Below, in pieces: positions 1 to 9,438 of a DNA stretch of 64,000 nucleotides. The DNA lies in NCBI RefSeq assembly GCF_003131205.1, contig NZ_QFFY01000001.1, positions 62,001 to 126,000 of the forward strand, given 5' to 3'. Source of the stretch: Occallatibacter savannae. GTDB lineage: Bacteria > Acidobacteriota > Terriglobia > Terriglobales > Acidobacteriaceae. Each line of letters opens with the position of its first letter. Within the stretch, counting starts at the first letter, position 1. A model generated the notes under the pieces. It had not been told where the DNA came from, did no database searches, and saw only the letters and a program-made list of their open reading frames with translations. Both the position numbers and the translations under genes were made by a program.

Positions 1-1107
1 GAGGTCGTCGCTGATGGATTGCTGGAAGGCGCGGAGTCCGAAGTATCGCAACGAGAGCCAGAGCGCTAGTGCGCGGAACGGCCGCGAGAGCTCGATGGAT
101 TCTTCGAAGAAGGCGAAGCCTTCAATGGGGTCTGTGCTGAGAGAGCGGGCGTAGTCGCCGGAGTGTGAGAAGGCACGACGTGCGTCGGCAGGATCGCGAT
201 AAAGAAGACACCCGCAGCCGGTGGGTTGATAGAGCCACTTGTGGGGATCGAGCGAGATGGAGTCTGCAAGGTCGATTCCGTCGAAGGCTTCAGGGATTGC
301 GAGTGACGCGAGAGCGCCGAAGGCTCCGTCGATGTGCAGCCACAGATTGTGTTCGCGGCAGAGGGCGGCGATCTCTCGGATCGGGTCGATGCTGCCCGTG
401 GCGGTGGTTCCGGCGCTGGCGACAACGGCGACGGGTTTGAGGCCGGCGCTGAGGTCGTGCCGAACGGCTTCGCGAAGAGCTTCGGCTCGCATCCGGAATG
501 CGTCGTCGACAGGGATGAGGCGGACGGAGTCGTGGCCGAGGCCGAGGAGCGCGGCGGCCTTGGTGTTGGACATGTGGGCTTCCGTGGAGCAGTAGAGGAC
601 GCCGCCGCGAACCCCGGATTGGTTTGCAGGGGCTTTGGCTTCGCGTGCCATGCAGAGCCCCATAAGGTTTGCGGATGAGCCGCCAAGAGTGAGGCTGCCG
701 GAGAATCCTTCGCAGCCGATGGCCGAAGCGAGCCAGCGTACAACAGTGCGCTCAATGGCATTGGCGGAAGGGCCGGAGCGCCAGGCCGTAGCGTTCTGAT
801 GGAGAACTGCAGAGGCGAACTGGCCGAGAGCGGCAATGGGCTCGCCGGAGCCGAAGACGTATCCGAAGAAGCGCGGCGAGGCAGGGCGGGAGTTCTCGAA
901 GATTTCGGGAAGCAGATCAAAAGCTGCGCTGCCAAGACCCTGCTGCGGGATGTCCCCGGAGAAGAGCTGTTGTATCGCGACGCCACGAATATGTTCCGGA
1001 TAAGAGCGAAGGGTCGGCAGGCGCTCGAGGTAGTCAGCGGTGAAATCGGAGAGGGAGTGCGCAAGGGCGCGAAAGTCTTCTGAGGAGAGCGCGAGAGGTC
1101 GTTGCAT
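1..1107 (-). CDS. PLP-dependent group II amino-acid decarboxylase (C-terminus cut off)
   Basis: Predicted cytosolic pyridoxal-phosphate enzyme that decarboxylates an amino acid; the sequence resembles the aromatic-L-amino-acid decarboxylase group, but the substrate cannot be read from it. From an ATG at 1105-1107, 369 codons stay open to the left edge, so the C-terminal part is missing. Family hallmarks are visible: a G142-G143-S-S-A-N-L motif in the cofactor domain, a conserved H-I-D-G-A-F segment, and the cofactor-lysine motif D-P-H-K-W with K290. A heptad repeat array lies only 8 bp upstream of the start. It is divergent from the rhamnosidase gene. Confidence 0.9.
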   Translation of the reverse strand, partial: MQRPLALSSEDFRALAHSLSDFTADYLERLPTLRSYPEHIRGVAIQQLFSGDIPQQGLGSAAFDLLPEIFENSRPASPRFFGYVFGSGEPIAALGQFASAVLHQNATAWRSGPSANAIERTVVRWLASAIGCEGFSGSLTLGGSSANLMGLCMAREAKAPANQSGVRGGVLYCSTEAHMSNTKAAALLGLGHDSVRLIPVDDAFRMRAEALREAVRHDLSAGLKPVAVVASAGTTATGSIDPIREIAALCREHNLWLHIDGAFGALASLAIPEAFDGIDLADSISLDPHKWLYQPTGCGCLLYRDPADARRAFSHSGDYARSLSTDPIEGFAFFEESIELSRPFRALALWLSLRYFGLRAFQQSISDDL

Positions 1108-1115
1108 AGAGCAGC

Positions 1116-1143
1116 TTTCAGTGATCAGTGGTCAGTCATCAGT
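1116..1143. repeat. Heptad tandem repeat, 4 units (NNTCAGT)
   Basis: Four 7-bp units (TTTCAGT, GATCAGT, GGTCAGT, CATCAGT) run without a break between the divergent decarboxylase and rhamnosidase genes. They belong to the heptad-period family found at about a dozen places in this window. Confidence 0.85.
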
Positions 1144-1268
1144 CTAGAGGGTTGGTGCGCGATTCCGGGAGGGCGCGGTGACATGGATTTGCGGGGTTGA
1201 TGGATGGCGCGTAATACTTTCTGCGATTTACACGCAGAAGTAATCCGTGCACCAAAGGAGCTCGCGCC

Positions 1269-4200
1269 ATGCGCCGTTTCGCCGAACTGATATGTCTGAT
1301 GTGCTTTCTTTGTCCTTGCCTTCTTGTGGCGACGTCGGCTGCTCGAGGTCCAGTGCATCTGCAGGTGGACAATCTCGATCGGCCATTGGGAATTGACGAT
1401 GCTGCTCCGCGGTTTTCGTGGCAGTTGAGCGATGGCACGCGCGGGGCGAAGCAGACCGCTTATCGCGTGACGGTAGCAACACGACCGGAATTGCTGGCTG
1501 GGAACAAAGTAGACGTATGGGACAGCGGGAAGGTGACGTCAGGGCAGTCGCTGAACGTGAAATACGTCGGACCTGCGTTGAAGGCGAGCGCGCGTTATTT
1601 CTGGCGGGTAAGCGTGTGGGGAGCGAACGGGAAGCAGTATCCGGCGAGCGGAGCGGAGTGGTGGGAGACGGGCCTGATGAGTTCCGGCTCCGGGAGCGCG
1701 AGCGCGTGGACGGGGGCATGGATCGGCTGGGAGACGCCGGAGGAGGCCGCGGAGCGAAAGGCGCCGGCGAAGTGGATTGCGAATCCCGACGCGAAACCGG
1801 GGAAGCCGGACAGCGAGACGAAGTATGCCTACCGGGTGCTTGTGGATGTGGACAGACCGGTGAAGCAGGTGGTGCTGTTCGCCACCGCTGAGGATACGGT
1901 ATCGGCCTGGGTGAATGGGCAGAAGGTGCTGACTGCTGCGGCGTTTCCTCCGTATCACCATTTGCCCTGGAAGAAGTTTGTGCGCGCCGACGTGACGGGG
2001 CAGGTTGCGCAGGGCAAGAACACTATCGCGATTGAGAGCGTGCACTACATCGACAAGTATGGCGAGAGCCGGCGATCGGACGCGCCGCCGATGATCGCGA
2101 CGGTGGTGGTGCTGTATGCGGATGGGACTTCGTCGACGACGGTGAGCGATGCGAACTGGAAGACCGCGGCAGAGCCGGCATCGGGTTGGGAGACGAAGGA
2201 TTTCGATGATGCCGGGTGGAAGGGCGCAGTGGTATGGGAGCAAAAGCCAGGGCCGGGGAATCCACCGGTGCTTGCGCCGTGGATTCCAGACAGTGTGAAG
2301 GAACTACGGAAGGAGTTCGATGCCAAGGCGGGGGTTAAGTCGGCACGGCTGTATGCGACGGCGCTGGGGACCTATCAGTTGTTTCTGAATGGGAAGCGCG
2401 TCGGAGACTCCGTGATGGCTCCGGGCTGGACGGATTACCGCGAGCATGTGCCCTACCAGACGTATGACGTGACCGGGCTGGTGAGGAGCGGCGGGAATGT
2501 GATCAGCGCACTGCTTGCGCCGGGCTGGTATTCGACTGCGCTGGAATGGCTGCAGCAGCCGAACAACTATGGGAACACTCCGCCGGCGCTGCGGGCGCAG
2601 CTGCGCATCGAGCATCAGGATGGACGCGTGGAGTGGGTGGCGACGGATGAGACGTGGAAGGCGGGACCGTCTTACATCGTGAGTTCGGAGCTGTATGACG
2701 GGGAGAGGCAGGACTTGAGGATCGCGACGCCCGCTGATCACGATAGTTTAGTGAATCAGGAAAGCAGCGTGATGAACGGAGCGCTCTCCGCAGTGAGAGA
2801 AGCAGAGACTTTTCAGCCAGCGCAGGTGATCGAGCCAAAGGAGATTGCGATCGAGGCGCAGGACTTCGAGCCGATCCGGGTAGAGCGGACGATTGCGGCT
2901 GTAAAGGTGACAGAGCCGAAGCCGGGCGTGTTCATTTACGACTTTGGGCAGAACATGGCGGGCGTGGAGAAGCTGAGTGTTGCCGGGCCGGCTGGTACGG
3001 ATGTGCAGGTGCGCGCGGGAGAGGTTCTCAATCCGGATGGGACCTTGTATACCGAGAATCTGCGGACTGCGAAGGTGACGGATCACTTCATTCTGAGCGG
3101 GCATGGAGAGGAAGAGCTGGTTCCGCAGTTTACGTTTCATGGATTTCGGTATGTCGAGGTGTCGGGCCTGCAGTCTGCGCCGAAGGTGGAGGACGTGAAG
3201 GCGCTGGTGCTGCATACCGCGTTTCCGTTTACGGCAGAGTTGAAGACCGGAAGCACCATGATCAACAAGCTGTGGAGCAATATTCTGTGGGGGCAGCGAT
3301 CGAATTTCGTCGGGGTGCCGACGGATTGTCCACAGCGGGATGAGCGGCTGGGTTGGTCGGCGGATGCGCAGGTATTCTGGCGGGCGGCTTCGTACAACGC
3401 GGACCTTGCGCCATTCTCGCGGAAGTTTGCGGCGGATCTGCGCGGGACGCAGGTGGGCAATCCTTACTACGGGATCTATGCGCCGGGAACCGCGAGAGAG
3501 CAGATGGGCACGGGAGCTGCGTGGAGCGATGCGGGCGTGATCATTCCGTGGACGTCGTGGATACAGACGGGCGACACGCTGGTGGTCGACGAGAACTGGG
3601 CGGCAATGCGGAAGTACGTAGACGGAATCGAGACGCGAAATCCGAATGGGATCTGGCATGTCGATTCGGGGGTTCCGTTCGGGGACTGGCTCTCGCTCGA
3701 AGGGCGGACGAAAGAGGACATTGTTGCCACAGCGTACTGGGCGTATGACGTGGAGATGATGCGGCAGATGGCGCATGCCACAGGGCGCGCGGAAGAAGAA
3801 GAACACTACGCGAAGCTGCGAGATAAGATTCGCGAGGCATTCCAGAAGAAGTTCGTGGAAAAGGAGGCGTACATACCGGCTGCGGATAACGGGCCCAATC
3901 CATTCGGAGACATCAACAATCCAAATGCGAAGGCAAAGGGCGGCGACACGCAGACGGGCTATGTGCTGGCCCTGCACATGAATCTTCTGCCGGACGATCT
4001 ACGCAGCGCGGCGGCGGATCGACTGGTGAAGAAGATTGAGGAGAATCACGGCCTGCTGAACACGGGCTTTGTGGGGACGCCCTATCTGCTGGAAGAGTTG
4101 ACGCGAACGGGACACAAGAAGCTTGCATACGACGTGCTGCTGAATACGGGGATGCCGTCATGGGGATACGTTGTAGAACATGGCGGGACGACGACGTGGG

Positions 4201-4637
4201 AGCGGTGGAATGGCGACCAGATGACGGATGATCCACAGATGAACTCGTACAACCACTATGCATACGGTGCGGTTGCTGACTGGATCTACCGGTACGCTGC
4301 CGGGATCGATACCACGCCGCTCGAGGCGGGGTTCCATACGGTGGCGCTGCATCCCGTGTTCGATGCGCGTCTATCGCCGTTGGAGTTCAGGTATCAATCG
4401 TCGTACGGGGAGATCATGTCGGGGTGGACCGTGAACGGAGACTCGGCGGAGTGGAACGTTACGCTGCCCGCGAATACGACGGGGAGGCTGGAGTTGACCC
4501 CAGCGGAAGCGGGAAAGTGGAAGATCGATGGGGGCGCGCTGAGCGGCAGTCCGAAGGTGAAGAAGGTAGATGGTGGATTCGAACTTCCTGCGGGGACTTA
4601 TCGGTTTGAGATACAGGGACTAGGCACCAGGGATTAG
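1269..4637 (+). CDS. Secreted alpha-L-rhamnosidase, GH78
   Basis: Glycoside hydrolase that releases terminal alpha-L-rhamnose from plant polysaccharides or glycosides, probably in the periplasm or outside the cell. The 1122-residue protein begins with a signal peptide (hydrophobic stretch about residues 7-24, then A-R-G). N-terminal beta domains are followed by an (alpha/alpha)6 catalytic domain. The GH78 signature D-C-P-Q-R-D-E-R-L-G-W begins at D686, and a later T-T-W-E-R-W segment probably holds the second catalytic acid. Length and order fit the large bacterial GH78 type. An AAAGGAG ribosome site lies at 1254-1260. The last residues and the stop codon fall inside a heptad repeat (4619-4639). 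The beta-propeller gene starts 20 bp downstream and is probably cotranscribed. Confidence 0.93.
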   Translation: MRRFAELICLMCFLCPCLLVATSAARGPVHLQVDNLDRPLGIDDAAPRFSWQLSDGTRGAKQTAYRVTVATRPELLAGNKVDVWDSGKVTSGQSLNVKYVGPALKASARYFWRVSVWGANGKQYPASGAEWWETGLMSSGSGSASAWTGAWIGWETPEEAAERKAPAKWIANPDAKPGKPDSETKYAYRVLVDVDRPVKQVVLFATAEDTVSAWVNGQKVLTAAAFPPYHHLPWKKFVRADVTGQVAQGKNTIAIESVHYIDKYGESRRSDAPPMIATVVVLYADGTSSTTVSDANWKTAAEPASGWETKDFDDAGWKGAVVWEQKPGPGNPPVLAPWIPDSVKELRKEFDAKAGVKSARLYATALGTYQLFLNGKRVGDSVMAPGWTDYREHVPYQTYDVTGLVRSGGNVISALLAPGWYSTALEWLQQPNNYGNTPPALRAQLRIEHQDGRVEWVATDETWKAGPSYIVSSELYDGERQDLRIATPADHDSLVNQESSVMNGALSAVREAETFQPAQVIEPKEIAIEAQDFEPIRVERTIAAVKVTEPKPGVFIYDFGQNMAGVEKLSVAGPAGTDVQVRAGEVLNPDGTLYTENLRTAKVTDHFILSGHGEEELVPQFTFHGFRYVEVSGLQSAPKVEDVKALVLHTAFPFTAELKTGSTMINKLWSNILWGQRSNFVGVPTDCPQRDERLGWSADAQVFWRAASYNADLAPFSRKFAADLRGTQVGNPYYGIYAPGTAREQMGTGAAWSDAGVIIPWTSWIQTGDTLVVDENWAAMRKYVDGIETRNPNGIWHVDSGVPFGDWLSLEGRTKEDIVATAYWAYDVEMMRQMAHATGRAEEEEHYAKLRDKIREAFQKKFVEKEAYIPAADNGPNPFGDINNPNAKAKGGDTQTGYVLALHMNLLPDDLRSAAADRLVKKIEENHGLLNTGFVGTPYLLEELTRTGHKKLAYDVLLNTGMPSWGYVVEHGGTTTWERWNGDQMTDDPQMNSYNHYAYGAVADWIYRYAAGIDTTPLEAGFHTVALHPVFDARLSPLEFRYQSSYGEIMSGWTVNGDSAEWNVTLPANTTGRLELTPAEAGKWKIDGGALSGSPKVKKVDGGFELPAGTYRFEIQGLGTRD

Positions 4638-4639
4638 GG
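4619..4639. repeat. Heptad repeat across the rhamnosidase stop codon
   Basis: Three 7-bp units (ACTAGGC, ACCAGGG, ATTAGGG). The stop codon TAG (4635-4637) is part of the third unit, so the final residues of the rhamnosidase are repeat-encoded. The unit matches the long array at 23765-23841. Confidence 0.7.
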
Positions 4640-4657
4640 AAAGACCACGAGGATCGT

Positions 4658-5650
4658 ATGCGTTGGTGTTTGGTTTTATCGATGTTGATGCTGTGTCTGG
4701 GAGATGGCCGCGCGCAGCGAACCGGTTGCGAGCAGTTGATGGACCTTGTTGCCGATGTGCCGATGCCGGGTGCGGCGGTGCGGTTCGACTACCAGAGCAT
4801 GGACGCGGAACATGGGCGGCTGTATATAGCGCACATGAATGACGATCATCTCGTGGTGTTCGACACTGCGAATCGGAAGACGATAGCGAATCTGGACGGA
4901 TTTGAACGGGTGCATGGGGTGATCGCTGTTCCGGATTCGGAGCGAGTATTTGCGTCAGCAACCGGTGACCACCAGATGATCGCCTTGGATACGAGAACTT
5001 TGAAGATCGTGGGCAAGGCGGGCCCGATCGATTATCCAGATGGGTTGGCATTTGTGCCGGCGGTAACAAGGGTATTCGTCTCCGATGAGCACGGCGGCGT
5101 TGAAGCGGTGGTCGATGCAGCAAGCAGCAGGTTGATCAAAAATATCCCGCTGGGCGGGGGAGCAGGCAATACGGTTTTCGATCCGATATCGCGGCACATC
5201 CTGGTGGCAGTTCATGGAGTGAATGAGCTTGTGGAGATTGACCCGGGGAAGATGGAGATCATCGCGCGGCATAAGCTGTCCGGTGTCGAGAATCCGCACG
5301 GGATTGCGCTCGACGTCCAGCGTCACCTGGCATTTGTCGCGGGCGAGGAGAACGCTTCCTTGGCGGTGTTCGACCTGAAGGAAGGGAAGCAGCTTGCAGT
5401 GCACCATGTAGGTGACGATCCGGATGTGCTGGCGTACGACGCGGGATTGAATCTGCTGTATGTGTCGGCGGAATCAGGCACGGTGAGTGTGTTTCGGTTT
5501 GCCGGGAGCGGGCTTGAGGCGGTGGGGCACTGCAACATGCCGCATGCGCACACGGTGAGCGTGGATCCGAAGACGCACTTTGTGTACTTCCCGCTGGATA
5601 ATGTGAACAGCAAGCCGGTGCTGCGCATCATGAAGCCTAAGAAGCAGTGA
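4658..5650 (+). CDS. Secreted YVTN/YncE-like beta-propeller protein
   Basis: Predicted exported beta-propeller of 330 residues with a signal peptide ending near A-Q (residues 19-20). Repeated blade motifs of the type V-F-D-T-A-N, I-A-L-D and L-Y-V-S-A-E are spaced roughly 40-45 residues apart, as in the YVTN/YncE group. Such proteins usually bind ligands or act as scaffolds; no catalytic motif is evident. An ACGAGGA ribosome site precedes the ATG. Position behind the rhamnosidase suggests a shared transcript, but the role in sugar use is inference only. The C-terminus is basic (K-P-K-K-Q) and converges on the LysR gene. Confidence 0.82.
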   Translation: MRWCLVLSMLMLCLGDGRAQRTGCEQLMDLVADVPMPGAAVRFDYQSMDAEHGRLYIAHMNDDHLVVFDTANRKTIANLDGFERVHGVIAVPDSERVFASATGDHQMIALDTRTLKIVGKAGPIDYPDGLAFVPAVTRVFVSDEHGGVEAVVDAASSRLIKNIPLGGGAGNTVFDPISRHILVAVHGVNELVEIDPGKMEIIARHKLSGVENPHGIALDVQRHLAFVAGEENASLAVFDLKEGKQLAVHHVGDDPDVLAYDAGLNLLYVSAESGTVSVFRFAGSGLEAVGHCNMPHAHTVSVDPKTHFVYFPLDNVNSKPVLRIMKPKKQ

Positions 5651-5660
5651 TGGATCGCTG

Positions 5661-6590
5661 CTAATCGGCGAAGGATCCCTGGATGTGCCAGGAGCGCTCG
5701 TGCGATTCGGCGTGCTGGACTTCGGCCTTGATGAGTTCCAGGAACGCGGTCATGGCGGGCGACACCCACTTGTCCTTGTGCCAAAGAACGTGGGTGCCGA
5801 TGTCGAGCGATGGACCGCTCCAATGCAGCGCTTTGAACTGGTTCTGACGGAGTTCGCGCGCGACGACAATCGCGGGCAGCAGAGCCAGGCCCATGCCGGC
5901 TGAGACGCATTGCTTGATGGCTTCGACGCTGGAGAACTCCGTGATGTGGCCCGGGCGGATGTTCTGCATGGCGAGGATCTTGTCGAGTTTGGCGCGATAG
6001 CCGCAGCCGTGCTCAGTGAGAAGCAGTTGCTGGCCTGCGAGATCGGATGGCTTTACGGTGCGGCGTTTTGCAAGCGGGTGGCTCGGCTCGGCGAGCAGGA
6101 AGATGCGCTCGGTGTGGAAGCGCGTTGATTTATAAGCAGGGCTCAGCGGCGCATCGCACATGTTGATGACGAGATCGAGCTTACCGGTTTCAAGCTCGGC
6201 AGCGAGAGTCGTTTCGATATGCGAGAGGAAACTGATTTCGACATGCGGAAATTTGCGGCGGAAGTTGCGGAGGATGACCGGCAGCCGGTAAGTCAGAATG
6301 CTCTCAGGAGCGCTGATGCGCAGAGGGCCGCTCGGCTCGTTGCAGACGGCGCGCTCGCCCTGTTCCATGGCGAGCAGAGCCTGCTCGGCAAAGGGCTGAA
6401 AACGCCGGCCGGCGTCCGTGAGTACGACGCGGCGTCCGAGGCGATCGAAGAGCGGAACGCCGAGTTCCTCCTCGAGAGCCTTGATCTGGGCGGTCACGTT
6501 CGACTGGACAGTGTGCACGCGCTCGGCAGTGCGCGTGAAATTGAGTTCCTCGGCGAGAGCCCGAAAGATCTGTAGCTGGCGAACTTCCAT
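5661..6590 (-). CDS. LysR-family transcriptional regulator
   Basis: Cytosolic DNA-binding regulator of 309 residues. The N-terminal winged helix (about residues 1-60) reads L-Q-I-F-R-A-L-A-E-E-L-N-F-T-R-T-A at the start, with a typical recognition helix (Q-S-N-V-T-A-Q-I). The remainder is a periplasmic-binding-like effector domain. A GGAG ribosome site sits six bases before the ATG. It converges with the beta-propeller gene and is divergent from the secreted HExxH gene, with 229 bp between. LysR proteins often act on a divergent neighbour, so that gene is a candidate target, but no clear T-N11-A box was identified. Confidence 0.93.
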   Translation of the reverse strand: MEVRQLQIFRALAEELNFTRTAERVHTVQSNVTAQIKALEEELGVPLFDRLGRRVVLTDAGRRFQPFAEQALLAMEQGERAVCNEPSGPLRISAPESILTYRLPVILRNFRRKFPHVEISFLSHIETTLAAELETGKLDLVINMCDAPLSPAYKSTRFHTERIFLLAEPSHPLAKRRTVKPSDLAGQQLLLTEHGCGYRAKLDKILAMQNIRPGHITEFSSVEAIKQCVSAGMGLALLPAIVVARELRQNQFKALHWSGPSLDIGTHVLWHKDKWVSPAMTAFLELIKAEVQHAESHERSWHIQGSFAD

Positions 6591-6819
6591 CGCTATCTCC
6601 GAAACAGATGGGATCCATCATATCAATCTATTGGACAGATATGTAGAACGGACTCACACTCTGAGTATGAGAACGGACTTGCCAACGATAAAAAGAATGC
6701 GACGCTGGCGAGACTGTTGCATCGCGCCTTCCCTTCCTCAATAGACAACTCACAATTCAACGCAAGAAACGGATAGCGGCTGCGCTTGAAGCGGACGACT
6801 ATCGACGCAGGTGGACACT

Positions 6820-7500
6820 ATGACTGCTTCCCCTCAGTTGTTGGTCTCTCGTGTTGTTTCGGTATTGGTTCTGTTTGCGGCACTGAATGCAACTTCGCTT
6901 TGCGGCGCCAGCGCGCTGGCTCTCGAAGGAGGGCCGTTGCCGCACGTCGGCAAAGCGACCCTGGTGATCTTTACGGATCACGCGATGGACGACGAACAGT
7001 GGTCGGCACTGGTGCGTGAATTGCAGCGCGCGGATGTTCGCCTGGACACTTCCGTGCGGGAGCTGGGCGGAGGGCTCGAAGTGCTGCGCGGACGCGACCT
7101 GAAGGTTGGGATCGATTTTGCGCAGGTGATCAGCGTGCAGGTAGTCGGAGACTGTACGCTGCTGCCCGGACCGCGGCGGGCGGTAAACGGGGCGCTCGGC
7201 TGGGTGAAAAAAGTCGGTGGCGAGATCCAGCCGTTCATTCACGTGAGCTGCGAGCGCATCGTCGAGATGCTGAGGCCGATTGCGCTGGGCATGGATCTGG
7301 ACCGCAGAGACACGGTGATGGCGGAGGCAATGGCACGGGTAATCGCGCATGAGTGGATTCATGTTGCGACTCAGAACAGCAGGCACGAGAAGAGCGGAGT
7401 GATGGAGAAGGAATTTCAAGTGTCGGATCTTCTGACGGATGACCCGGTTCAGCGGCGCGGCCGCGCGGGCCGGGAGAAGAAGCACACGTCCGGCTTTTGA
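6820..7500 (+). CDS. Secreted protein with metzincin-like HExxH motif, function unknown
   Basis: A 226-residue protein with a signal peptide (hydrophobic residues about 9-25, cleavage likely near A-L-A). I do not recognise a named family. Near the C-terminus is H177-E-W-I-H181, followed by H189 and, six residues on, M195 in S-G-V-M. The order HExxH, third histidine, then Met resembles the zinc site and Met-turn of metzincin proteases, although the spacing to the third His is longer than the usual HExxHxxGxxH. ATG 6820 is preferred because AGGTGG lies just upstream; a GTG at 6811 in frame is possible. It probably acts in the periplasm. Confidence 0.72.
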   Translation: MTASPQLLVSRVVSVLVLFAALNATSLCGASALALEGGPLPHVGKATLVIFTDHAMDDEQWSALVRELQRADVRLDTSVRELGGGLEVLRGRDLKVGIDFAQVISVQVVGDCTLLPGPRRAVNGALGWVKKVGGEIQPFIHVSCERIVEMLRPIALGMDLDRRDTVMAEAMARVIAHEWIHVATQNSRHEKSGVMEKEFQVSDLLTDDPVQRRGRAGREKKHTSGF

Positions 7501-7557
7501 CTCAAGTTGTAACGCATCGCGGCTGAATCTCATCGAAGTCACAGTTAAAGTAGAACC

Positions 7558-8928
7558 ATGGGACAAAGCCGCGCCAACTTGAGCAGCGAACTGCGAGCGA
7601 TGATTGCGCTCGCGCTTCCTGTTGTGCTCAGCGAACTGGGCTGGGTGGCGCAGGGCGTGGTGGACAACATTATGGTGGGGCGCCTGGGGCCGGTGGCCAT
7701 CGGTGCCGTGGCGCTGGGGAATGCGGTGTACTACATTCCTTCGCTGTTCGGGATCGGGCTGATGCTGGGTCTGGACACGCTGGTTTCGCAGGCATACGGG
7801 AGAAAGGACTACGACGCGTGCCATCGCTGGATGGCTCAGGGTGTGTATCTGGCGCTGATCATTACGCCGCCGCTGATGCTGTTGACGGCGATCGCGAGCT
7901 GGGACTTCACGCGGTTTGGCGTGATTCCCGAGGTCGCGGTGTTGTCATCGGGATATCTGAGCATCATGAACTGGGGCACGCTGCCGCTGCTGCTCTATGG
8001 CGGAACGCGGCGGTATCTGCAGGGCGTGGGCGAGGTGCGGGTCATCACGATCACCTATGTGCTGGCGAACCTGCTGAACTGGGGCGGCAACTGGGTTCTC
8101 ATTTACGGGAAGCTCGGCTTTCCGGCGCTGGGCGTGAATGGGTCGGCGCTTTCGACGTGCATTTCGCGCGTTGGAATGGCGGTGGCGATGCTGGCGTGCG
8201 CGTGGAGATATGAGCGCAAGCGCGGGCATCCGCTGTTTGCGCACTGGGCGGGACCGCATCTTGGAGAACTGAAGAAACTGGTGCGGATTGGTGCGCCTGC
8301 GGCGGGGCAGATTGTGCTCGAAGTCGGCGCGTGGAACTTGAGCACATTCGCGGCCGGATATCTGACGCCGGTGGCATTGGCCACGCACACGATTGCGCTG
8401 AACTACGCAAGCATCACGTACATGGTGCCGCTAGGGATTGGGGCGGCAGCGGCGGTGAGCGTGGGCCATGCAATCGGCGCGGGCGATCCGGCGAAGGCGC
8501 GGCGCGCGGGTTGGATGGCGCTCGCGCTGGGTGCGGGCTTCATGATGTGCGCGGGCATTGTGTTCCTGGCTGCGCCGGGTCCGCTGATCAAGCTGTACAC
8601 GCACGATCCCGGCGTGCTGGCGCTGGGACCGAGCCTGCTGTGGATCGCGGCGGCTTTTCAGATCTTCGACGGAGTGCAGACGGTGTGCACGGGAGCGCTG
8701 CGCGGGCTGGGAGAAACACGGTGGCCGATGATCGCGAACCTGGTGGGGTATTGGGTGCTGGGGCTGCCGCTCGGTTTCATTCTGTGCTTTGTGCTGAAGT
8801 GGGGCGTGTACGGGATGTGGATCGGGCTGACGGTGTCGCTGGTGATTATCGCGTCGACGCTGCTGGTGCGGTGGCATAAGGACTCGGTGAAGCGGGCGCT
8901 GGCGCATTCGAGTGCTGCGCGCTGCTAG
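7558..8928 (+). CDS. MATE-family multidrug efflux transporter
   Basis: Inner-membrane cation-coupled exporter of 456 residues, the usual MATE length, with about twelve hydrophobic segments arranged as two related halves. The first helix region carries the family pattern L-A-L-P-V-V-L-S-E-L-G and then V-V-D-N-I-M-V-G-R-L-G. A T-G-A-L-R-G-L-G-E-T-R motif occurs in the second half, as expected. Substrates are likely drugs or organic cations and cannot be named. A heptad array begins five bases after the TAG stop. Confidence 0.93.
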   Translation: MGQSRANLSSELRAMIALALPVVLSELGWVAQGVVDNIMVGRLGPVAIGAVALGNAVYYIPSLFGIGLMLGLDTLVSQAYGRKDYDACHRWMAQGVYLALIITPPLMLLTAIASWDFTRFGVIPEVAVLSSGYLSIMNWGTLPLLLYGGTRRYLQGVGEVRVITITYVLANLLNWGGNWVLIYGKLGFPALGVNGSALSTCISRVGMAVAMLACAWRYERKRGHPLFAHWAGPHLGELKKLVRIGAPAAGQIVLEVGAWNLSTFAAGYLTPVALATHTIALNYASITYMVPLGIGAAAAVSVGHAIGAGDPAKARRAGWMALALGAGFMMCAGIVFLAAPGPLIKLYTHDPGVLALGPSLLWIAAAFQIFDGVQTVCTGALRGLGETRWPMIANLVGYWVLGLPLGFILCFVLKWGVYGMWIGLTVSLVIIASTLLVRWHKDSVKRALAHSSAARC

Positions 8929-8933
8929 CTTGG

Positions 8934-8961
8934 TTTTAGCTGTTAGCTATTAGCTTCTGGC
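8934..8961. repeat. Heptad repeat after the MATE stop codon
   Basis: Units TTTTAGC, TGTTAGC, TATTAGC and TTCTGGC. The array starts five bases after the MATE stop. TAG recurs every seven bases in the first three units, giving plus-strand stops in all three frames. Confidence 0.8.
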
Positions 8962-9260
8962 TTTGCTGGCGGCCGGATTCGAGTAATTCTGGTACCCCTC
9001 TCCAAGTCGAGATTTATTTCTGCTGCTCTTTCTCTCATATTCCTCGGTGAGCGCGAGTTAGGTGCATATCCGGAGTGTTTCCGTTCTAGATCTCATTCAG
9101 GTGCTCGCGAAAATCGAGATTGACTTACGAGATCAGTATGCGCTTTTGCGGGTAATTAGACTGCAAAACGGGGCGAGGAGAAATCCGGAGTGGAATGAGA
9201 GGGTTAGGGGTGTCTGGAAAAGCGAGTGGGTTGACTTGTGAAGAGCGGGGGAGATTCAGC

Positions 9261-9351
9261 TTCAGTTCTCAGCTTTCAGTTCTCAGCTTTCAGTTCTCAG
9301 CTTTCAGCTCTCAGCTCTCAGCTTTCAGCCTGCAGATTTCAGCTTTCAGCC
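9261..9351. repeat. 13-unit heptad array (TTCAGCT/CTCAGCT)
   Basis: Thirteen near-identical 7-bp units of the form YTCAGYY run in tandem. The first six alternate TTCAGTT and CTCAGCT, so a 14-bp higher-order unit is also present there. This is the longest member of the heptad family here. Confidence 0.9.
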
Positions 9352-9409
9352 TTGAGTATCATTCCCTCGCCCCAAGTGCGAGGGACCGGACACCTGACCG
9401 TCTGGTCTC

Positions 9410-9438
9410 CCATGTCTCCAGAACCGGGAGACATCCGC
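9410..9438. repeat. Palindromic repeat, GTCTCC/GGGAGAC family
   Basis: GTCTCC and GGGAGAC arms around a short loop. Related elements lie at 16529-16557, inside a coding sequence, and at 55869-55897. Confidence 0.6.

Noticed and set aside
2748..3977. Long minus-strand reading frame (409 codons) inside the rhamnosidase gene
   Set aside because: Opposite strand of a clear GH78 domain; high GC creates long antisense openings. The product is Arg/His/Leu-rich without motifs or ribosome site.
9261..9351. CRISPR array
   Set aside because: Units are seven bases with no spacers; no cas genes nearby.
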